This document shows positions 1 through 5,514 of a DNA stretch of 8,738 nt, piece after piece (within the stretch, counting starts at the first letter, position 1; the number at the start of each line of letters is the position of its first letter). Origin of the DNA: Clostridiales bacterium (GTDB taxonomy: Bacteria > Bacillota > Sulfobacillia > UBA995); assembly GCA_003517845.1 (NCBI GenBank), contig DOZU01000216.1, forward strand, positions 1-8,738, given 5' to 3'. A program made the position numbers and the translations under genes. Below the pieces are notes generated by a model, which did no database searches, was not told the DNA's origin, and worked only from the letters and a program-made list of their open reading frames with translations.

Positions 1-432
1 CTGGGCAATGCTGGCGTCCAAGCCGACCCCCGCGACATTGAGGAAGCTGCCGCGAAGCGAGCTGCCCAGGTCAACGTGCCGCTCGACGCCCCGGGCGAGC
101 GTACGGCAGGCACCTTGCAGGTCGAGGGGCAGGGCCAACGAGTGAGCTGTACCGTTGCCGGTCCCGGCGGGGATGATCCCCAGCACCGTGTCGGTCCCCG
201 CCAAACCGCGCGCGACTTCGCGTATCGTGCCGTCGCCTCCCATAGCTGCGACGGCCGTATGCCCCGAGCGGGCAGCGTCGGCTGCCAGTTCCGAGAGTCC
301 CGCCAGACCGTCATGTAAGACCGAGGAGAACGCAAGCCCTTCACGGGCGAGCATGCGCTGGACGCGCGGCCAGCACTTTGCAGCCCTGCCGGAACCTGCG
401 GACGGGTTCACTATGACCAAGACCGCGTCCAA
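1..432 (-). CDS. Diacylglycerol kinase family lipid kinase (N-terminal part, cut by the window edge)
   Basis: The visible 144 codons form the N-terminal nucleotide-binding part of a DAGK/YegS/BmrU-type lipid kinase, which transfers a phosphate from ATP to a lipid hydroxyl at the inner membrane face. The order of motifs is typical: an opening beta strand with VIVNPSAGSGR (residues 6-16), the GGDGT nucleotide-binding motif (65-69), then IPAGTGNGTAHSLALPLD (87-104), and a strand leading into FLNVAGVGLDA near the edge. The C-terminal lipid-binding half lies outside the window. I chose the TTG at 432-430 because GGGGAGG (447-441) sits 8 nt before it and no other start codon lies upstream in the readable frame; the next in-frame starts (TTG at 420, GTG at 414) are poorly spaced. 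The start lies inside pcrB (22-nt overlap), so the two are probably co-transcribed and translationally coupled. The lipid substrate cannot be read from sequence: diacylglycerol, undecaprenol, or the dephosphorylated PcrB product are all possible. Confidence 0.9.
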   Translation of the reverse strand, partial: MDAVLVIVNPSAGSGRAAKCWPRVQRMLAREGLAFSSVLHDGLAGLSELAADAARSGHTAVAAMGGDGTIREVARGLAGTDTVLGIIPAGTGNGTAHSLALPLDLQGACRTLARGVERHVDLGSSLRGSFLNVAGVGLDASIAQ

Positions 433-1163
433 CTGGAAGACCTCCCCGTCGTCGAACGCACCGCGGCCACCGTCTCGGCCAGGAGTTCGGGTTCTCCCGC
501 ATGCGCCAGGTTCCCGACCACGACGGTATCGACCAGCGCTGCCATCTCGGCCGCCCGTTCCGGCCGATCGATGCCCCCCCCGTAGAAGGTGCGGGAACGG
601 GTGAGCGCCCGGGCCACCCGCGCGACGAGCCGGGCATCGCCGTAGCAGCCGCTATACTCCAGGTAGACCACGGGGGCGCCGAACAACCCTTCCGCGCAAC
701 GGCCATAGGCCACCGCATCCTCCGGAGACAGGGGCGCGTTCGCCCGGGTCAGCCGGGCCACAGCCGAATCGGGGTTGAGCACGATGTACGCCTCCGGCAC
801 GACGGCCTGCCAGAACTCGTCCCGCCAATCGGCGAAATCCCGCAGGGCCTGCTGGTGGGCGCCGACCAGCCAGTAAGGGTCGCCGGCGTTGAGCACGAAG
901 GGGACGAGGTACAGGTCGGCTCCCAACACCAGGGCGGCCGGCGACGATACCTCCAGCGCTACCGGTAGCCCGCAGCCCGCCACCCGTTCGAGGAGCGATC
1001 GCACGGCCTGCGGAGTGATTCCCTGGGTACCGCCCACGACCAGGGCATCGGTGCCACTCCGGAGCACGCCCGCCAATCGCCGGCCGTCGAGTGGCCGGTC
1101 AGGGTCGAGCTTCGTCAGGTGCCGCCAACCCCCCAGGCGTTCCCGCCAGGTATCCGCCAGCAC
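411..1163 (-). CDS. pcrB: Heptaprenylglyceryl phosphate synthase (PcrB / GGGP synthase family)
   Basis: This 250-residue TIM-barrel enzyme joins sn-glycerol-1-phosphate to a polyprenyl diphosphate by an ether bond. Bacillota PcrB enzymes use heptaprenyl diphosphate; archaeal relatives use geranylgeranyl diphosphate. Visible family signatures are HLTKLDPD (15-22, with the Mg-coordinating Asp), SGTDALVVGGT (36-46), LPVALEVSS (66-74), YLVPFVLN (85-92), AYIVLNPD (125-132), PVVYLEYSG (164-172), YGGGI (194-198) and VVVGN (214-218). The last three bind the glycerol-1-phosphate moiety in the family. The GTG start at 1163 has GGTGGAGG (1177-1170) 6 nt upstream. The protein is about 20 residues longer than the usual 225-230; the extra tail is low-complexity Ser/Thr/Trp/Arg and comes from running into the lipid kinase start. 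A promoter lies about 40 nt upstream. Chain-length specificity is inferred from the bacterial context only. Confidence 0.93.
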   Translation of the reverse strand: MLADTWRERLGGWRHLTKLDPDRPLDGRRLAGVLRSGTDALVVGGTQGITPQAVRSLLERVAGCGLPVALEVSSPAALVLGADLYLVPFVLNAGDPYWLVGAHQQALRDFADWRDEFWQAVVPEAYIVLNPDSAVARLTRANAPLSPEDAVAYGRCAEGLFGAPVVYLEYSGCYGDARLVARVARALTRSRTFYGGGIDRPERAAEMAALVDTVVVGNLAHAGEPELLAETVAAVRSTTGRSSSWTRSWS

Positions 1164-1198
1164 GGCTTGCCTCCACCGATGATCCGCGACCTGCCCTG

Positions 1199-1228
1199 AT
1201 TATAGGACCGCCGTACGCCAGCCGTAAA
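1199..1228 (-). promoter_or_regulatory. Sigma-A type promoter for pcrB and the lipid kinase
   Basis: On the minus strand a perfect TATAAT (1204-1199) is preceded by TTTACG (1228-1223, four of six matches to TTGACA) with an 18-nt spacer. A start of transcription near 1192 would give a leader of about 30 nt ending in the GGTGGAGG ribosome site and the GTG start of pcrB. It is the best promoter match I noticed in the window. It implies that the lipid pair is transcribed separately from the peptide transporter upstream. Confidence 0.6.
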
Positions 1229-1309
1229 GGCGAAAGGCGGCGGATCGGCAAAGAAACACAATACTGAGAAGCCTGACCACCCCGCGGGAAGTACGCAAGC
1301 CGGATGCAG

Positions 1310-1339
1310 GCCATCGGGTGCGAGACGTTGGCCGATGGC
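1310..1339. repeat. Inverted repeat, 8-bp arms
   Basis: GCCATCGG (1310-1317) and CCGATGGC (1332-1339) are perfect reverse complements separated by 14 nt. They could form a hairpin in the transcript leaving oppF or a protein-binding site upstream of the pcrB promoter, about 80 nt before its -35 element. No T-run follows it on the minus strand. Confidence 0.5.
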
Positions 1340-1364
1340 TGCCGTTACGGGTAGTGCCAAAGAC

Positions 1365-1391
1365 GATGATCACCTCACTCGCGCGATCATC
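1365..1391. repeat. Inverted repeat, 7-bp arms
   Basis: GATGATC (1365-1371) and GATCATC (1385-1391) are perfect reverse complements with a 13-nt loop. The right end lies only 4 nt from palindrome copy 1. It may fold in RNA downstream of oppF or act as an operator; nothing in the sequence decides between these. Confidence 0.45.
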
Positions 1392-1395
1392 CTGA

Positions 1396-1423
1396 CCGGG
1401 CGGGTTGAGAACCCGCCCCTACC
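1396..1423. repeat. GC-rich intergenic palindrome, copy 1
   Basis: The arms GGGCGGGTT (1398-1406) and AACCCGCCC (1410-1418) are perfect reverse complements around a GAG loop. The right side continues with CTACC as in the other copies, while the left side is degenerate (the bases that would complete GGTAG are replaced by GACC). The core is shared with the copies at 1465-1493 and 7276-7306, so this is a dispersed repeat family rather than a chance hairpin. It lies between genes, about 70 nt downstream of oppF. Confidence 0.8.
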
Positions 1424-1464
1424 ATGAGGCGCCACGTGCAGCCACGGCTCTGCGAGACCGTACC

Positions 1465-1493
1465 GTGGGGGCGGGTTGAGAAGCCGCCCCTAC
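1465..1493. repeat. GC-rich intergenic palindrome, copy 2, overlapping the oppF stop
   Basis: Thirteen-base arms (1465-1477 and 1481-1493) surround a GAG loop and match at 11 of 13 positions. On the minus strand the repeat begins GTAGGGGCGG, and its TAG is the stop codon of oppF (1492-1490). The centre of this copy is 71 nt from the centre of copy 1, with unrelated flanks, so the pair does not look like a simple tandem duplication. Confidence 0.8.
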
Positions 1494-2512
1494 TGCTTCT
1501 GTCGGGTCTTCCGGAAATGGCAGGCGACGAAATGTTCCTCGCCCACGTCGATGAAGGCCGGCTCCTCCTGACAGATGGGCATGGCGTACCGGCACCGGGT
1601 GTTGAAGTGACACCCTATCGGCGGATGCATGGGACTGGGCACGTCGCCTTCGAGGATGATTCGCTCTTGCCGGAATTCCGGGTCCGGCAAGGGGATGGCC
1701 GACATCAGGGCCTCCGTGTAGGGGTGCAGCGGATTCGCGAACAACTCGTCGGATTGACATAGCTCCACAACCTGGCCAAGGTACATCACGCCGACCCGGT
1801 CGGATATGTGTTTGACCACCGCCAGGTTATGGGCGATGAACAAGTAGGTGAGCTTGAACTCGGACTGCAGGTCCTCGAGCAAGTTCAGGATCTGGGACTG
1901 GATGGACACGTCCAGGGCACTGACCGGCTCATCGCATATGATCAGCTTGGGGTTCAGGGCCAAGGCCCGGGCCACCCCGATCCGCTGCCGCTGGCCGCCG
2001 GAGAACTCGTGCGGGTAACGGCGGATGTGCTGAGGATTGAGCCCCACCACGTCCAGCAGGTTCTGGACTCGCTTCTCTTTCTCGCGGCCGCGGGCCACGC
2101 CGTGTATTTCCAGCGCCTCGCCGACGATGTCCCCCACGGTCATCCGCGGGTTCAAAGAGCTATAGGGGTCTTGGAAGATGATCTGCATCTGGCGGCGCAG
2201 CCGCCGCATCTCTTCCCGGTTCAAGTCGAATACGTTCCGCCCCTCGAAATAGACCCGGCCTTCGGTCGGCTCCAGCAGGCGGAGGATGACGCGACCGGTC
2301 GTGGTCTTGCCACATCCTGACTCGCCCACGAGGCCCAGGGTCTCTCCCGGCCGGATGAAGAAGTTGACTCCATCGACGGCCTTCACGTTCCCCACTTGCC
2401 GGCCGAAGACGCCGCCCGTCACCGGAAACCATTTGCGCAACTCCTGCACTTCCAGGAGCATATCGCTGCGGGGCTCGAACTCCGGAGCGGCCACTTCCCG
2501 CTTGCGAGGCAT
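1490..2512 (-). CDS. Oligopeptide/dipeptide ABC transporter ATP-binding protein (OppF/DppF type)
   Basis: One of the two ATPases that power peptide import; it acts on the cytoplasmic face as a heterodimer with the gene just upstream. The 340-residue protein has Walker A GESGCGKTT (63-71), Q-loop FQDPYSSLNP (113-122), signature FSGGQRQR (170-177), Walker B LIICDEP (190-196) with catalytic E195, D-loop SALD (198-201) and switch H228. The C-terminal oligopeptide-transporter region has HPYTEALMSAIP (263-274) and four cysteines (301, 307, 314, 331) in the pattern reported to hold an iron-sulfur cluster in some peptide-transporter ATPases. The IIFQDPYSSLNP form of the Q-loop region and the longer N-terminus (GGVFGRQVGNVKAVDGV) are typical of OppF/DppF rather than OppD. 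The ATG directly follows the stop of the upstream ATPase gene, with AGGAGG (2526-2521) 8 nt before it inside that gene. The substrate cannot be told from the ATPase. Confidence 0.95.
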   Translation of the reverse strand: MPRKREVAAPEFEPRSDMLLEVQELRKWFPVTGGVFGRQVGNVKAVDGVNFFIRPGETLGLVGESGCGKTTTGRVILRLLEPTEGRVYFEGRNVFDLNREEMRRLRRQMQIIFQDPYSSLNPRMTVGDIVGEALEIHGVARGREKEKRVQNLLDVVGLNPQHIRRYPHEFSGGQRQRIGVARALALNPKLIICDEPVSALDVSIQSQILNLLEDLQSEFKLTYLFIAHNLAVVKHISDRVGVMYLGQVVELCQSDELFANPLHPYTEALMSAIPLPDPEFRQERIILEGDVPSPMHPPIGCHFNTRCRYAMPICQEEPAFIDVGEEHFVACHFRKTRQKQ

Positions 2513-3502
2513 CTACGCCACCTCCTCGCGCGACCCGCCCGCGCGGACCCAGCAACTCACGCGACGCCCGCTGCCGAGGTCGATGAGCGGGGGTTCCTGA
2601 CGGCGGCAAGTCTCCTCCGCCAGAGGGCAACGCGGATGGAAACTACATCCTGCCGGCAGGTTGACGGGATTGGGCACCTGGCCGGTGATCACGTGCAGTC
2701 GCCCCCGGGGCCGGTGCAGTCGGGGGATGGAGTTCAAGAGTCCTTCGGAATAGGGGTGGATCGGCTGGCGGAAGAGGCTGACCGAATCGCCTTCCTCCAC
2801 CACTTTCCCCGCGTACATGACCACTACCCGCTTCGCCATCTCGGCTATGACCCCAAGGTCATGCGTGATGAGCATGATTGCCATGCCCAGCTCCTGCTTC
2901 AGCTTCTTCATGAGTTCCAGAATCTGCGCCTGGATGGTCACGTCCAGAGCGGTCGTGGGTTCATCCGCCATCAGCAGCTTGGGGTTGCAGGAAAGGGCCA
3001 TGGCGATCATCACCCGCTGCCGCATGCCCCCCGAAAGCTGGTGAGGGTACTCGCGAACCCGCCGCTCCGGCAAGGGGATGCCGACCAATCTCAGCATATC
3101 GATGGACTTGTCCATGGCATCCCGCCGGCCGAGACCTTGATGGAGTTCTACGGCTTCCGCAATCTGCTCGCCACAGGTATATACGGGATTCAGGGAGGTC
3201 ATCGGCTCCTGGAAAATCATAGCTATATCGTTACCGCGTATGTCCCTGAGCTGTGCCTCGGTCTTGAGCATCAGATCCTCGCCTTCGAACAGGATATTGC
3301 CGCCGGCGATTTTCCCCGGTGGGCTGGCGATCAGCCGCAGGATGGATAGGGCGGTCACGCTCTTGCCGCAGCCCGACTCCCCCACCACCCCGAGCGTTTC
3401 TCCCCGCTCGATGTGGAAGGACACGCCATCTACGGCTTTCACCACCCCTTCCTCGGTGTAGAAGTAGGTCTTGAGATCCTTGAGTTCGACCAGATGCTTC
3501 AC
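2513..3502 (-). CDS. Oligopeptide/dipeptide ABC transporter ATP-binding protein (OppD/DppD type)
   Basis: Partner ATPase of the importer. From the GTG at 3502 it has 329 residues: Walker A GESGCGKS (41-48), Q-loop FQEPMTSLNP (97-106), signature LSGGMRQR (156-163), Walker B LLMADEP (176-182) with catalytic E181, switch H214, and the peptide-transporter C-terminus HPYSEGLLNSIP (249-260) followed by cysteines 286, 292, 299 and 317. The EPMTSLNP and LSGGMRQR variants are characteristic of OppD/DppD. The open frame reaches an ATG at 3616, but the extra 38 residues are Arg/Pro/Gly-rich and unlike the family, whose members begin about where MKHLVELKDLKTYF starts. The GTG at 3502 also has GAGGTGG (3517-3511) 8 nt upstream, so I prefer it. 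The stop codon abuts the start of the second ATPase gene. Confidence 0.93.
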   Translation of the reverse strand: MKHLVELKDLKTYFYTEEGVVKAVDGVSFHIERGETLGVVGESGCGKSVTALSILRLIASPPGKIAGGNILFEGEDLMLKTEAQLRDIRGNDIAMIFQEPMTSLNPVYTCGEQIAEAVELHQGLGRRDAMDKSIDMLRLVGIPLPERRVREYPHQLSGGMRQRVMIAMALSCNPKLLMADEPTTALDVTIQAQILELMKKLKQELGMAIMLITHDLGVIAEMAKRVVVMYAGKVVEEGDSVSLFRQPIHPYSEGLLNSIPRLHRPRGRLHVITGQVPNPVNLPAGCSFHPRCPLAEETCRRQEPPLIDLGSGRRVSCWVRAGGSREEVA

Positions 3503-3712
3503 GCCGCATGCCACCTCGCTTGACGGTTGCTCCCCCGGGCCCGGCCCAAGCCAGACATTTCGTCTTTGATTAGCGGTCCACGGGCGTTTTCCCTGCAAGC
3601 TCGCCGGCCTTCTCATGATTTCTGACGGCGATCGCCCTTCCCTATTACGAAAACCCGATCTCGACGTCCTCGCCCACCCCGAAAATGTGGTGCCCCGTGG
3701 GGCGTGGGAGTC
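3503..3712. other. Spacer between permease C and ATPase D
   Basis: If the GTG at 3502 is the true start of the ATPase, this is the only sizeable gap (210 nt) inside an otherwise tight transporter operon. Just past the permease stop lies a short GC palindrome, GCCCC/GGGGC (3692-3703), with no T-run after it. That is a weak hairpin candidate for mRNA processing or partial termination. I saw no convincing promoter. Part of it (3503-3616) would be coding if the upstream ATG at 3616 were used. Confidence 0.4.
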
Positions 3713-4591
3713 TTACCGGAACTCATGACTACGCGGGTCCAAGATGTCGCGCAAACCATCGCCCAGCAGGTTGAAACCGAGGACGCAGGCCGCGATGGCC
3801 AGACCGGGGAACACGACCAGATGCGGCGCATGGTGGAGATAGGGACGCCCCTGGTTCAACATCGCTCCCCAGCTCGGCATCGGCGGTTGGACGCCGAGAC
3901 CGAGAAAGGATAGGCTGGCCTCCGCCATCACGCACGCGGCCATGCCGCCGGTGAAGGCCACCGCCATTGCCGGCAGGCAGTTGGGTAAGAGGTGGCCGCG
4001 CAGCAAGCGCGAAGTAGGCACGCCGGCGGCTCGTGCAGCCTCCAGGAACTCCCGCTCGCGCAGGGACAGTGCTTCCCCCCGGACCAGCCGAGCTACTCCC
4101 GGCCAACCGACCAAGCCCAAGGCGAGGAACACGGAGGGAACTCCGGGACCGAGCGCCACGGCCAGCCCTACGGCCATCAGCAGATCGGGGAAGCAAAGCC
4201 ACAGTTCCACCACTCGCATGATGATCAGGTCCACCCATCGCCCATGGTATCCGGCAAGCAGGCCGAGGGTTACTCCCAGCGACAGGGCCAAGGCCTGGGC
4301 GCCTACGGCCACGCCGAGCGTTATCCTCCCGCCGTGAAGGATGCGGGACAGGACGTCGCGTCCGAAGTAGTCGGTCCCAAAGAGATGCTCCGGCCCGGGG
4401 GGCGCCAGCGGCCGGTCGAGGTGCATCCGGTCGGGCGGATGCGGGACCAAGGCTGGGGCAAGGACAGCCCCCAGGGCCATGCCCGCGATCAGCAGCAGGC
4501 CCACGCTCGCCTCCCGGTTCCGAGCCAGGCGGTGCCAGGGTGACCGGGCTTTCACCCTCAACCCTCGCCGCACCCTCCCCCTGCCGATCAT
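3713..4591 (-). CDS. Peptide ABC transporter permease (OppC/DppC type)
   Basis: The second membrane subunit of the importer, 292 residues. A hydrophobic first segment (about 29-50) is followed by the extracytoplasmic stretch with PEHLFGTDYFGRDVLSR (67-83), a near-invariant OppC/DppC signature. Then come the BPD-transporter helices: 91-114, 132-150, 153-168, 206-235 and 258-276. The EAA loop that contacts the ATPases is EFLEAARAAGVPTSRLLRGH (181-200), ending LLPN. SFLGLGVQPPMPSWG (228-242) is another OppC hallmark, and the protein ends near LLGDGLRDILDPR as usual. Its ATG overlaps the stop of the permease B gene as ATGA (4591-4588). No good ribosome site is visible, which points to translational coupling. 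An in-frame GTG 12 codons on (4555) is a less likely start. Confidence 0.95.
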   Translation of the reverse strand: MIGRGRVRRGLRVKARSPWHRLARNREASVGLLLIAGMALGAVLAPALVPHPPDRMHLDRPLAPPGPEHLFGTDYFGRDVLSRILHGGRITLGVAVGAQALALSLGVTLGLLAGYHGRWVDLIIMRVVELWLCFPDLLMAVGLAVALGPGVPSVFLALGLVGWPGVARLVRGEALSLREREFLEAARAAGVPTSRLLRGHLLPNCLPAMAVAFTGGMAACVMAEASLSFLGLGVQPPMPSWGAMLNQGRPYLHHAPHLVVFPGLAIAACVLGFNLLGDGLRDILDPRSHEFR

Positions 4592-5514
4592 GCCAGCCGG
4601 ATGCGGGGATTAGCCCAGGCATAGGCCACGTCCATGGCCAGGTTCACCCCGCTGACGGTGGCCGCCTCGAACAGGAGACAACCCATCACCACCGGGTAGT
4701 CACGCGCCCACACCGCCTCTACCTGTAGTTTGCCGATGCCGGGAAGGCCGAACAGCGTCTCGGTGAGGACCGAGCCGACCAGCAAGGCCGACAGCCCGGT
4801 CCCAAGTACCGTCACCACCGTCACCATGGCGTTCTTCAGGGCATGGCGGTACACCACTACCCGCTCCGCCAGCCCCTTGGCGCGCGCGGTACGGATGTAG
4901 TCCTGGCGCAGCACTTCCAGCATGGCCGCCCTGGTCATGCGGGCCTTGTACACCGAGCCGTACAGGCCCAGGGTGGCGGCCGGCAAGGCGAAGTAGCGAA
5001 GACCACCGTCGCCGATGCCGGAAATCGGCGTAAGGCGCAGCCACACGCCGAATACGTACATCAAGAGCAGGCCGAGATAGACCACGGGCAGGGACTGCCC
5101 CACCAGCAGGAGGGGTCGGACGAGGTAACCGGACCCGGACACCTCGCGCACGGCGGCGGTCACGCCCACGGCCACCCCCAGCACGGTGGATAAGGTGAAG
5201 GCCAGGACGGTGAGTCTCAGGGTCACGGGAAACCTGCTCACCAGCGATTCCAGTACCGGCCGGCGGGTCGCCCAGGAGCGACCCAGATCGCCCCGGAGCG
5301 TACGGCCGAGCCACCGCAGATAGCGTACATGAATGGGGTCATCTAGTCCCAGTTCCCGCCGGATGCTATCGATGAGTTCGGGAGAAGCCCGCTCGCCCAC
5401 CAGCGACGCCACCGGGTCGCCGGGGACAACGTGAAGCATGGTGAAAGTCAGCATGCTTACCCCCAGGAGCATGGGACCCATGAGTAACAACCGGCGTATC
5501 AGATAGCTGAGCAT
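4588..5514 (-). CDS. Peptide ABC transporter permease (OppB/DppB type)
   Basis: First membrane subunit of the importer, 308 residues from the ATG at 5514. It begins with the classic MLSYLIRRLLLMGPMLLGVS, followed by the first helix and FTMLHVVPGDP (24-34), where PGDP is nearly universal in OppB/DppB. The loop with ELGLDDPIHVRYLRWL (54-69) and RGDLGRSW (74-81) precedes the BPD-transporter helices (about 98-121, 132-156, 172-186, 227-250, 273-295). The EAA loop is YIRTARAKGLAERVVVYRHA (206-225), and LTETLFGLPGIGKL (250-263) is another signature. The frame is open up to a TTG at 5580 that has GGAG 6 nt upstream, but the added 22 residues are almost all Arg, Gly and Pro. The ATG at 5514 fits the family better, although GGAGG abuts it directly, which is too close for a normal ribosome site. 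The gene overlaps the binding-protein frame by 149 nt, or 215 nt from the TTG. Confidence 0.93.
   Translation of the reverse strand: MLSYLIRRLLLMGPMLLGVSMLTFTMLHVVPGDPVASLVGERASPELIDSIRRELGLDDPIHVRYLRWLGRTLRGDLGRSWATRRPVLESLVSRFPVTLRLTVLAFTLSTVLGVAVGVTAAVREVSGSGYLVRPLLLVGQSLPVVYLGLLLMYVFGVWLRLTPISGIGDGGLRYFALPAATLGLYGSVYKARMTRAAMLEVLRQDYIRTARAKGLAERVVVYRHALKNAMVTVVTVLGTGLSALLVGSVLTETLFGLPGIGKLQVEAVWARDYPVVMGCLLFEAATVSGVNLAMDVAYAWANPRIRLA

Larger units (their letters stand above)
1164..1489. other. Structured intergenic spacer between oppF and pcrB
   Basis: This 326-nt spacer has no convincing gene. Read in the direction of transcription it holds, one after another, palindrome copy 2 (overlapping the oppF stop), palindrome copy 1, an inverted repeat at 1365-1391, another at 1310-1339, and then the pcrB promoter. 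Short open frames crossing it on the minus strand (for example 1099-1314 and 1115-1360) lack family features and overlap pcrB out of frame. No hairpin is followed directly by a run of T, so I cannot name a classic intrinsic terminator. Confidence 0.7.

Noticed and set aside
1..432. NAD kinase as an alternative for the left-edge gene
   Set aside because: GGDGT is shared with NAD kinases, but the opening VNPSAGSGR and the PAGTGNGTAHSL block match diacylglycerol-kinase-type lipid kinases instead.
1099..1360. Two minus-strand open frames of 71 and 81 codons upstream of and into pcrB
   Set aside because: They overlap pcrB out of frame, have no recognisable domain, and contain the promoter and ribosome site of pcrB.
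1396..1493. Possible CRISPR array from two similar GC-rich repeats
   Set aside because: Only two imperfect copies here, each self-complementary over its whole length, no third unit at the same spacing, and no cas genes.
1396..1493. Intrinsic terminator of the transporter operon
   Set aside because: The stems are strong but neither is followed by a run of T on the minus strand, so I list them as repeats only.
2396..3349. Long plus-strand open frame of 317 codons opposite the two ATPase genes
   Set aside because: It lies wholly antisense to two strongly conserved ATPases, mixes across both genes, has no family features, and is expected from the GC-rich codon bias of the opposite strand.
3616..3650. 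GCGATCGC octamer near 3629
   Set aside because: This matches the cyanobacterial HIP1 motif, but it occurs once here in a GC-rich sequence and nothing else suggests a cyanobacterium.
3729..4622. Minus-strand open frame of 297 codons overlapping permease C in another frame
   Set aside because: Rich in Arg, Pro and Gly with no membrane helices, whereas the overlapping frame at 3713-4591 has all OppC signatures.
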